Shown: positions 1 through 6,063 of the stretch, in pieces | Position numbering within the stretch: the first letter of the stretch is position 1 | Layout: the number at the start of each line of letters is the position of its first letter | NCBI GenBank assembly: GCA_020347545.1 | Contig: CP070731.1 | Span: forward strand, 91,842-101,149 | Length of the DNA stretch: 9,308 nt | Origin: Flavobacteriaceae bacterium | Lineage (GTDB): Bacteria > Bacteroidota > Bacteroidia > Flavobacteriales > Flavobacteriaceae | Direction: 5' to 3' | Program-made: the position numbers and the translations under genes | Notes under the pieces: generated by a model | What the model saw: the letters and a program-made list of their open reading frames with translations, nothing else | Databases searched by the model: none | Told to the model about the DNA's origin: nothing

Positions 1-378
1 AACGAATCGTCTATTCTGAAAGGAGAATTTCAATATTCCCTTCTTGATAAATGTAAATATGAGGCCCAGATCAATGATATCATTAAAATAAGTGTTGAAA
101 AAATTTATCAGAGCCAGGAAGTGGTTGAAAAAGAAATTGCAGGATATCAGGTTATTGCGGACCTTCTGGATGTCTTTATTACAGCGGTAAATCACAAGCA
201 TAAAAATTGCCCTTCGAATTATGACAAACTCATCTTGATGCTGCTGCCCGACAAGTATAAAAACACTCCTGAAAATCTTTATAAGAGAATTTTGAGTATC
301 TGCAATCTGGTTGCCAACTTTTCAGACAGCTATGCCATTTTGTTACACAAAAAAATAAAAGGGCTGGACCTGGGTTAG
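1..378 (+). CDS. dgt: dGTPase-like HD-superfamily triphosphohydrolase, C-terminal part
   Basis: This is the last 125 codons of a gene that starts left of the window; the reading frame is open from base 1, so the GTG at 121 is not a real start. The family removes triphosphate as one unit from dGTP or other dNTPs and acts in the cytoplasm on nucleotide pools. The recognisable part is the helical C-terminal region: an E-x-A-G-Y segment followed by a leucine-rich helix (about visible residues 44-58), and near the end the segment NLVANFSDSYAILLHKKIKG, which resembles the 'sGMTDSYA-x-x-LyrkL-G' ending of Dgt proteins. The HD metal-binding residues lie upstream and cannot be checked. The TAG stop overlaps the TAA of the convergent DUF3078 gene by 4 bp. 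Substrate preference cannot be told from this end. The family call rests on motif recall, not on alignment. Confidence 0.82.
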   Translation, partial: NESSILKGEFQYSLLDKCKYEAQINDIIKISVEKIYQSQEVVEKEIAGYQVIADLLDVFITAVNHKHKNCPSNYDKLILMLLPDKYKNTPENLYKRILSICNLVANFSDSYAILLHKKIKGLDLG

Positions 379-1682
379 AAATTATAGATGACTCCAATTC
401 CCAACTGCTGTTTCAGTTGTACACGGGCGCCGAGTGTCTCTACTTCGCCTTCTTCGTTGGTCTCCTTAATTTTAATGTCATCGTCATAAATTAAATGTGT
501 CCTAAAACTCGCCTGAAAGACCTTATTGATTTTAAACTGGAAGCTCAGTACCCAATCCACATCAATATTGCCAAAATTGTTAATATAATCAGTATACAAT
601 TCCAGATCATTGACCATGGCCACATTTTTAAATATCTCTTTTTCCCATTTGGACCTGATCAGAATCCCCAGTTCATGCCTTGAGTTTTCCCCGGGTGTGA
701 CCCCAAAAGCCCCTTCATTTGAAAGTTTTTCATCAAATACATATGTTGCCTTTAAGGTTAAAGGAGACATATAAATTGAAAACAACTCATCTTTGAGATA
801 GTATTTCGTACCAATCCCTAAATGCAGATAGGCCGGAGCGAAGAATCTCGAAATAGGGTCCTCGTCATCAGGTTCCTTATATCCATCAGTGAACTGCGTT
901 CTAAAATTGAACTGTGATGAAAAATACCACTTCGAAATCGTATCTTTTCTGTAACCGAAAGAGGATGAAATTCTTATTTCATCATCTGTTTTTATCAATC
1001 CGGTATTCTGCTGGTTATTCAGGCCGTATCGTGCCGAAATTTCATTGTTCCACAAGGTGTATAATTTCTCGTAATTTCTGGCGAAGAAAACCTTGAACAA
1101 TCCTGAAATGGAATTCTGACCCCCGGCGTTCCAGTTTACAAAAGCCACCTCGTTTAAATCAAGCCCCACACTATTTTCATGTTTCCACCAAACCGGGTCT
1201 TTAGCTCTTTTTGTCCTTTTTATTTGTACAAGTTCAATAGCATTGTAAAACCCCATGGTGTCAATTCCAACAGATTTGAGCTGGCTGAAATAATCTAATT
1301 TTTTAGGTATGGGTACATATGAAGTATCTCCGGTATACGGGTCAATTGTCATGCGATATTTGGGAGTAATGACAATATACCTGCCCAAATCATTTTCCTT
1401 GGTCGAGTCTATTTCAATATTGTAATAGGGAGTGAGCAAGGAATCCAGCAAGGCCCTTTCTACACTGATCATTTTGGGTTGTTCCGTAATTGATGCCTGA
1501 AGACTGTCAAGTATTTCATCATCTTTCGGGTATAAAGGCCTGTGGAGATAACTACTGTCAATACTCTGAACCATTGCCATTGTATCAATTACAATTTTCA
1601 CATCAACGGAATCTTTGATCTGAGCACCTGCCGAAGTAATGAAAAAGAAGGTTAAAAAAAGTATTTTGATAGTTCTATCCAT
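375..1682 (-). CDS. DUF3078 family outer-membrane beta-barrel protein
   Basis: A 435-residue protein of unknown function, probably an outer-membrane barrel. A signal peptide covers about residues 1-20 (MDRTIK, hydrophobic core ILFLTFFFIT, then SAGA before Q21). Residues 21-165 are a soluble-looking region. The conserved part begins near W165-W166: a W-N-A-G-G-Q-N-S motif at 184-191, a K-T-D-D motif at 231-234, then alternating aromatic/polar strands to a C-terminal phenylalanine, as expected of BAM-assembled barrels. This pattern matches the Bacteroidota family DUF3078. I chose the ATG at 1682 because it gives a clean signal peptide; the frame extends only to a TTG at 1703. The gene starts 23 bp after the dxs stop on the same strand, so it is probably cotranscribed with dxs. 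Its stop overlaps the convergent dGTPase stop. The substrate or role is not known to me. Confidence 0.85.
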   Translation of the reverse strand: MDRTIKILFLTFFFITSAGAQIKDSVDVKIVIDTMAMVQSIDSSYLHRPLYPKDDEILDSLQASITEQPKMISVERALLDSLLTPYYNIEIDSTKENDLGRYIVITPKYRMTIDPYTGDTSYVPIPKKLDYFSQLKSVGIDTMGFYNAIELVQIKRTKRAKDPVWWKHENSVGLDLNEVAFVNWNAGGQNSISGLFKVFFARNYEKLYTLWNNEISARYGLNNQQNTGLIKTDDEIRISSSFGYRKDTISKWYFSSQFNFRTQFTDGYKEPDDEDPISRFFAPAYLHLGIGTKYYLKDELFSIYMSPLTLKATYVFDEKLSNEGAFGVTPGENSRHELGILIRSKWEKEIFKNVAMVNDLELYTDYINNFGNIDVDWVLSFQFKINKVFQASFRTHLIYDDDIKIKETNEEGEVETLGARVQLKQQLGIGVIYNF

Positions 1683-1705
1683 CTGACTGAAACAGAAATG
1701 CAAAT

Positions 1706-3493
1706 TTAATTATTATCGGCACTTATAACCAGCCGGATCCTACTTTTTATACTCTCCTTATCCAAACCGGATATTTTGTATAATTCTGATACACTTCCGT
1801 GTTGTAAGAACGTATCAGGAAACCCCATGTTTTCTACAACCACTCCTTCGATCAGATTGTCATTTTTATAGGTCAGTACCGAGGCCCCGAATCCGCCTGA
1901 AATAACTCCTTCTTCAATCGTGATTATTCTACGATACTTGGCAAATACTTCCTCCAAAATCTCGGTATCCAGAGGCTTTACAAACCTCATATCGTAGTGT
2001 CCCACAGAACTAAATTCTGTTTCAAGGCAAATATTTCTGACAACTTCACCCAAGGGACCAACTGAGAGTATGGCCAAGTCCTGGCCCTCCTGAATTTTTC
2101 TTCCCCTACCTACCGGAATCTCTTCAAAAGAATTTGTCCAGTCAGTATGGGTTCCCCTTCCCCTTGGATATCTTATTGAGATCGGGCCTTTCAAACCAAG
2201 CTGCGCCGTATACAGGATATTTCTCAATTCCATTTCATCCATAGGACAACAAATTGTCATATTGGGTATACAGTTTAAGAAGGAGATATCGAACACTCCG
2301 TGATGCGTAGGGCCGTCCTCTCCAACCAAACCTGCCCTGTCCACACAAAATACTACAGGTAAATTTTGCAAGGCTACGTCATGGATAATCTGGTCATAAG
2401 CTCTTTGCAGGAAGGTGGAGTAAATGGCACAAAAAGGGATTTTACCCTGAGTAGCCAATCCTGCTGCCAGGGTGACTGCATGCTGCTCAGCAATCCCAAC
2501 ATCAAAGGCTCTTTCCGGCAACTTTTCAATCATGTATTTGAGCGATGATCCTGTAGGCATAGCGGGTGTAATACCAACTATATTTTCATTTTTATCAGCC
2601 AGTTCCACCAAAGTAAGACCAAATACATCCTGAAATTTAGGAGGCATCCCCAAATCACTTTCAATAATTAATTCTCCTGACTTCTTGTCAAATAGTCCTG
2701 GGGCATGATAGGTTATCTGGTCTTTTTCAGCATTGCTCAGGCCTTTCCCTTTTGTCGTGATGACATGGAGCAATTTTGGGCCTGAAACAGTTTTAAGGCG
2801 ATCCAACTCTTCAATAAGAGCACCCATGTCATGTCCGTCCACAGGTCCGGAATAGGAGAAATCAAGAGCCTCGAAGACATTCTTTTGATGGGCATCCATC
2901 CCCTTTTTTACAGAAGTAAGGTAATTCTTCAGGGCCCCGACATTGGGATCAATTCCCATTTCATTATCATTTAAAATAATGAGTAAATTCGATTGGGTCA
3001 CACCAGCATGATTCAATCCTTCAAATGCCATCCCGCTCGCTATACTGGCATCACCTATAACAGCAATATGATGTCTCTTAAAATTTCCGTCCAGTCTTGA
3101 AGCGATCGCCATCCCAAGAGCTGCTGAAATAGAGGTGGAAGAATGGCCAGTTCCAAAAGGATCATATACACTCTCTTCTATTTTAGGAAATCCCGAGATT
3201 CCTCCAAGTTCTCTGTTGGTATGAAAAGAGTCCCTTCTTCCGGTAAGTATTTTATGTGGATAGGCCTGATGACCAACATCCCAGATCAAAATATCATCCG
3301 GTGTATCAAAAACATAATGCAGGGCGATGGTCAATTCCACGACACCCAGACTTGCACCAAGATGTCCCTTTTTTACAGAAACAATATCAATAATAAAATC
3401 CCTTAGCTCACTCGAAAGGTCCATCAGTTCAGTCAGCGAAAGCTTTTTAAGATCGTCGGAATTGTTGATATTTTCTAAATTTTTTTTCTTCAC
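1706..3493 (-). CDS. dxs: 1-deoxy-D-xylulose-5-phosphate synthase
   Basis: Cytoplasmic thiamine-diphosphate enzyme that joins pyruvate and glyceraldehyde 3-phosphate to give DXP, the first step of the MEP isoprenoid pathway. With the GTG start at 3493 it has 595 residues, close to flavobacterial Dxs and a little shorter than E. coli (about 620). Visible motifs: GHLGASLG with H44; the ThDP/Mg motif GDAS at 147-150 (Ala where E. coli has Gly) running to LNDNEMG at 174-180; the catalytic Glu in GIAEQHAV (E336); and D-G-P-T-H-H-G at 393-399. All expected blocks are present and the gene looks intact. The frame continues upstream to an ATG at 3619, but that would overlap murI by 69 bp and add 42 residues foreign to the family. 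No ATG lies between, so GTG 3493 (or TTG 3496) is the start. A strong promoter match lies directly upstream. Confidence 0.96.
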   Translation of the reverse strand: MKKKNLENINNSDDLKKLSLTELMDLSSELRDFIIDIVSVKKGHLGASLGVVELTIALHYVFDTPDDILIWDVGHQAYPHKILTGRRDSFHTNRELGGISGFPKIEESVYDPFGTGHSSTSISAALGMAIASRLDGNFKRHHIAVIGDASIASGMAFEGLNHAGVTQSNLLIILNDNEMGIDPNVGALKNYLTSVKKGMDAHQKNVFEALDFSYSGPVDGHDMGALIEELDRLKTVSGPKLLHVITTKGKGLSNAEKDQITYHAPGLFDKKSGELIIESDLGMPPKFQDVFGLTLVELADKNENIVGITPAMPTGSSLKYMIEKLPERAFDVGIAEQHAVTLAAGLATQGKIPFCAIYSTFLQRAYDQIIHDVALQNLPVVFCVDRAGLVGEDGPTHHGVFDISFLNCIPNMTICCPMDEMELRNILYTAQLGLKGPISIRYPRGRGTHTDWTNSFEEIPVGRGRKIQEGQDLAILSVGPLGEVVRNICLETEFSSVGHYDMRFVKPLDTEILEEVFAKYRRIITIEEGVISGGFGASVLTYKNDNLIEGVVVENMGFPDTFLQHGSVSELYKISGLDKESIKSRIRLVISADNN

Positions 3494-3498
3494 CAATG

Positions 3499-3529
3499 CA
3501 AAACTACAATTATCTTTGGTGGAGCCAAA
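3499..3529 (-). promoter_or_regulatory. Candidate Bacteroidota-type promoter for dxs
   Basis: Read on the minus strand, TTTG (3529-3526) is followed after 19 bp by TAGTTTTG (3506-3499). This matches the Bacteroidota vegetative consensus TTTG-N~19-TAnnTTTG at every defined base. The -7 box ends only 5 bp before the GTG at 3493, so transcription would begin at or within a few bases of the start codon. The consensus is established knowledge; use of this site is inferred. Confidence 0.5.
3511..3518 (+). promoter_or_regulatory. Candidate -7 box for murI-tadA
   Basis: TATCTTTG matches the Bacteroidota -7 consensus TAnnTTTG and lies 32 bp before the murI ATG, which leaves a leader of roughly 25-28 nt. 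No TTG or TTTG is present at the usual distance upstream, where the plus strand reads only a T-rich run, so the -33 element is poor. The box overlaps the footprint expected for the divergent dxs promoter. Confidence 0.35.
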
Positions 3530-3550
3530 ATAATAAGTTTCATATGTGCC

Positions 3551-4339
3551 ATGCGTAGTAACCCCATCGGAATTTTTGACTCTGGAGTAGGAGGATTGAC
3601 CATATATGAAGAGATTCATAGGCTATTGCCTAATGAAGACATTATTTATCTCGCTGACAGCAAAAATGCCCCTTACGGAGAAAAATCAAAAAAAGAGATC
3701 ATAGAGATCAGCGTGAAAAACACGGAGTTCCTCCTTTCTCAGGGATGTAAATTAATAGTCGTTGCCTGTAATACAGCCTCTACAAATGCCGTAAAATATC
3801 TTAGAGAGCACTACGAGATTCCATTTATCAGAGTACAACCTGCCATAAAACCGGCTGCACTTAACTCAAAGACAAAAATAGTTGGGATCCTGGCTACAAA
3901 AAGTACATTAAAAAGCGAACTTCTTTTCGAAACATCCCAAAGGTTTGCCCAAGGTGTTGAAGTAGTGGAACAGGTTGGGGAAGGCCTTGTAACGCTTATC
4001 GAAAGTGGGAAAATGCATTCCGAAGAGATGACCTCGCTGCTGAAGAAACATATTAATCCTATGATGGATAAAAATATCGATTATTTGGTCTTGGGTTGTA
4101 CCCATTATCCGTTTCTCACCGATCAAATTGAAGAAATAGTTGGCCCCTCGGTAAAAATTCTTGACTCAGGAGAGGCTATCGCGAGACAAACCAAGGTAAT
4201 TCTGGAACAGGAAGATTTACTGAATCTGGATCATGGAAAAATTAACCGAATTTTTTATACGAATAAAGATCCACAAGTGATGCAAAAGATACTTGATGAG
4301 TTTGACGAAGGTTTTAAAGCCGTTAAAACAGATTTCTGA
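3551..4339 (+). CDS. murI: Glutamate racemase
   Basis: Cofactor-independent cytoplasmic racemase that converts L-glutamate to D-glutamate for the peptidoglycan stem peptide. The 262-residue length is normal for the family. Visible motifs: GIFDSGVGGLT at the N-terminus with D10 and S11; LADSKNAPYGEKS at 34-46; VACNTAS with the first catalytic cysteine C73; and LGCTHYPF with the second catalytic cysteine C183 next to T184-H185. Both catalytic cysteines are therefore in place. The start is the ATG at 3551; an earlier ATG at 3544 is out of frame and stops after four codons. There is no Shine-Dalgarno sequence, which is usual in this phylum. tadA begins one base after the stop (TGA-T-ATG), so the two are surely one transcript and may be translationally coupled. 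They share no known pathway. Confidence 0.96.
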   Translation: MRSNPIGIFDSGVGGLTIYEEIHRLLPNEDIIYLADSKNAPYGEKSKKEIIEISVKNTEFLLSQGCKLIVVACNTASTNAVKYLREHYEIPFIRVQPAIKPAALNSKTKIVGILATKSTLKSELLFETSQRFAQGVEVVEQVGEGLVTLIESGKMHSEEMTSLLKKHINPMMDKNIDYLVLGCTHYPFLTDQIEEIVGPSVKILDSGEAIARQTKVILEQEDLLNLDHGKINRIFYTNKDPQVMQKILDEFDEGFKAVKTDF

Positions 4340-4340
4340 T

Positions 4341-4790
4341 ATGGAAAGTCCATTTACGCACGAATATTTCATGAAAAAAGCCCTTCAGGAGGCGGAAATA
4401 GCCTTTGAAAAAAATGAGGTTCCCATAGGAGCGATCATAGTCATTGGCAATAAAATTATTGCCAGGGCGCATAACCTGACAGAAACACTCAACGATGTTA
4501 CCGCACATGCGGAAATGCAGGCCTTTACCTCCGCATCTGATTATCTGGGAGGAAAGTATTTGAAAAAATGTACTCTTTATGTCACTCTGGAACCTTGTCA
4601 GATGTGTGCCGGAGCAAGCTATTGGACCCAAATTGACCAAATTGTTTTTGGTGCAGCTGACCCGCAGCGAGGGTATCAGCATTTCGGAACCTCATTACAT
4701 CCAAAGACCAAAGTTACAGGTGGGATTCTGGAAAAAGAATGTAGTGAAATCCTGACACGTTTCTTTATTGAAAAGCGAAATCTGAATTAA
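4341..4790 (+). CDS. tadA: tRNA-specific adenosine deaminase (TadA-type nucleoside deaminase)
   Basis: Zinc deaminase of the cytidine/deoxycytidylate deaminase superfamily that converts the wobble adenosine of tRNA-Arg(ACG) to inosine. The protein has 149 residues. It shows the two signature parts: T-A-H-A-E at 54-58 (zinc ligand H56, proton-shuttling E58) and L-E-P-C-Q-M-C-A-G at 83-91 (zinc ligands C86 and C89). The A-H-N segment at 43-45 fits the TadA substrate pocket. The C-terminus RFFIEKR is a helix of the TadA kind. The start is the ATG at 4341, one base after murI; an upstream ATG at 4293 lies inside murI and would only add 16 unrelated residues. Its TAA overlaps the stop of the convergent small gene. 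TadA is the best call, but a guanine deaminase of the same fold cannot be fully excluded without alignment. Confidence 0.9.
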   Translation: MESPFTHEYFMKKALQEAEIAFEKNEVPIGAIIVIGNKIIARAHNLTETLNDVTAHAEMQAFTSASDYLGGKYLKKCTLYVTLEPCQMCAGASYWTQIDQIVFGAADPQRGYQHFGTSLHPKTKVTGGILEKECSEILTRFFIEKRNLN

Positions 4791-5020
4791 TCTTCTTCTT
4801 CCTTTTTGTGCAACTTGGAAAAATCCTTGATCGAATAGTTCTTAAGGTCCTTATTTTTGTAGCGATGATAGATAAACAAAGGCATAAGCACAAAGGCCAA
4901 AATAAGAACCCCGATTCCAATAAACTTTTCACCCTGACCGGAATTTTCATAATTTAAATAATAACCATAGCCTATTAAAGCTATAGTCAGGAAAAGTATC
5001 AATCGCAGCACTAATTTCAT
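4787..5020 (-). CDS. Small two-helix membrane protein of unknown function
   Basis: A 77-residue protein that I do not recognise as a named family. It has two hydrophobic segments, about residues 4-21 and 33-51, joined by a short polar loop (Y-E-N-S-G-Q-G-E-K). It ends in a charged tail: Y-H-R-Y-K-N-K directly after helix 2, then K-K-E-E-E-D at the end. The basic residues at both ends fit a hairpin with both termini in the cytoplasm. It is probably a real gene: it has a clean ATG, a perfect -7 box match 20 bp upstream, and it exactly fills the space between tadA and the divergent phosphodiesterase gene. Its stop shares the TTAA with the tadA stop. Nothing in the neighbourhood points to a role. 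Confidence 0.72.
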   Translation of the reverse strand: MKLVLRLILFLTIALIGYGYYLNYENSGQGEKFIGIGVLILAFVLMPLFIYHRYKNKDLKNYSIKDFSKLHKKEEED

Positions 5021-5039
5021 GTTGTGTTTTGTTTAACTG

Positions 5040-5047
5040 CAAATTTA
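5040..5047 (-). promoter_or_regulatory. Candidate -7 box for the small membrane protein gene
   Basis: On the minus strand TAAATTTG is a perfect match to TAnnTTTG and ends 19 bp before the ATG at 5020. No clear TTG is found 17-23 bp further upstream. The site lies in the 74-bp divergent spacer 5021-5094. In the opposite direction only a 5-of-6 match exists (TATCTTTA at 5058-5065) for the phosphodiesterase gene, again without a -33 element at the right distance. Confidence 0.4.
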
Positions 5048-5094
5048 CAAAATGTCTTATCTTTAACTGAATAAATTTTAATTCCAGCCGATTC

Positions 5095-6063
5095 TTGAAA
5101 TACATTTATATATTCTCCTTGTTCCTTTTTTGTAACTGCACGATGCCTAAAGATAAATCAGCCGAAAAAATTGTTATTGCCCATAGAGGTGCTTCCGGTT
5201 ACCTGCCTGAGCATACCATGGAATCAAAAGCGATGGCCTTTGCCATGGGGCCGGACTATATTGAACAGGACTTGGTACTGAGCAAAGATGATGTTCCAAT
5301 CGTCATTCATGATATTTATCTGGAAGAAGTCACTGACGTTAAAAATAGATTTCCCGAAAGAAAAAGGCCGGATGGGCGTTACTATGTCATCGATTTTACC
5401 TTGGATGAATTAAAAACTTTATACGTTTATGAGCGAATTGATCTCAATACACAGAAAGCTGTTTTTCCGGACAGGTATCCCTTGGAAGAACCCAAATTCA
5501 GGCTTCACACCCTTTCTGAAGAGATCTCCATGATACAAGGTCTCAATAAAAGTACCGGTAAGAATATCGGGATCTATCCTGAGATCAAAAATCCCGGATT
5601 TCATAATGAACATGGTAAAGATATTTCCAGTATCGTTCTAAAGGTTTTAGATTCCTTTGGATACTCGAAACGATCTGATAATTGCATTCTGCAGTGCTTT
5701 GATGCCGTTGAACTCAGACGGATCAGAGAAGAATTACATACACAACTCTTTCTTACTCAGCTTATCGAATTACCTGAAGGGTTTGAAAATCTTGAAACCT
5801 ATAGCTCTTATGCCAACGCCATTGGACCATCAATAGAGCAACTCATCCTTTATGCCCATGGCAAATCCGACAGTGAGAAGAAATCCCTCATTCAAAGATC
5901 CCGAGATCTCAACCTTAAAATCCATGCGTATACCTTCCGAAAAGATGAGCATCCTAATTTTGAAACTTTTGAAAACCTTTTGAATTTTGCATTCAAGGAT
6001 TTGGAAATTGATGGTGGATTTACAGATTTTCCTGATGTTGTTCAGGAATATTTTAAGAAGTAA
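5095..6063 (+). CDS. glpQ: Glycerophosphodiester phosphodiesterase, GlpQ type, probable lipoprotein
   Basis: Hydrolyses glycerophosphodiesters from phospholipid breakdown to sn-glycerol 3-phosphate and an alcohol, outside the inner membrane. The 322-residue protein shows the GDPD signature: IAHRGASGYLPEHT with H30-R31, Y-I-E-Q-D-L with metal ligands E57 and D59, I-H-D with H72, and Y-P-E-I-K with E163. The segment VTDVKNRFPERKRPDGRYYV resembles E. coli GlpQ closely, which separates it from the short cytoplasmic UgpQ type. The N-terminus has a lysine, a hydrophobic core (YIYIFSLFLF) and cysteines at 13 and 15, so it is probably a lipoprotein anchored at C15, though the lipobox is atypical. The start is a TTG at 5095; the frame is closed at 5068 and no ATG or GTG gives the signal peptide. 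It overlaps the convergent clc gene by 11 bp. Confidence 0.92.
   Translation: MKYIYIFSLFLFCNCTMPKDKSAEKIVIAHRGASGYLPEHTMESKAMAFAMGPDYIEQDLVLSKDDVPIVIHDIYLEEVTDVKNRFPERKRPDGRYYVIDFTLDELKTLYVYERIDLNTQKAVFPDRYPLEEPKFRLHTLSEEISMIQGLNKSTGKNIGIYPEIKNPGFHNEHGKDISSIVLKVLDSFGYSKRSDNCILQCFDAVELRRIREELHTQLFLTQLIELPEGFENLETYSSYANAIGPSIEQLILYAHGKSDSEKKSLIQRSRDLNLKIHAYTFRKDEHPNFETFENLLNFAFKDLEIDGGFTDFPDVVQEYFKK

Larger units (their letters stand above)
3494..3550. promoter_or_regulatory. Divergent dxs/murI control region
   Basis: This 57-bp spacer must drive both operons. It holds the two candidate promoters and an inverted repeat, TTTGG (3515-3519) and CCAAA (3525-3529), with a 5-bp spacer. The right arm is the -33 element of dxs and the left arm overlaps the -7 box of murI, so the two promoters physically interfere. 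A regulator binding site is possible but not shown. Confidence 0.45.

Noticed and set aside
121..123. GTG as start of an 85-residue protein
   Set aside because: The frame is open to base 1 and its upstream codons continue the same dGTPase-like protein.
914..1096. Plus-strand open frames of 60-90 codons within DUF3078, dxs, clc and aspS
   Set aside because: They are opposite-strand shadows of well-supported genes, with no family resemblance and odd composition.
1683..1703. TTG start seven codons upstream for the DUF3078 gene
   Set aside because: The ATG at 1682 gives a standard signal peptide; the extension would put extra residues in front of it.
3494..3619. N-terminal extension of dxs to an ATG at 3619
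   Set aside because: It would overlap the first 69 bp of murI, cross the promoter region and add 42 residues with no resemblance to Dxs.
4293..4340. Upstream ATG giving tadA 16 more residues
   Set aside because: It lies inside murI, and the ATG at 4341 directly after the murI stop fits the family's length.
3908..4682. Minus-strand frames over murI and tadA (72 and 119 codons)
   Set aside because: Both lie fully antisense to genes with all catalytic motifs intact, and their translations show no recognisable domain.
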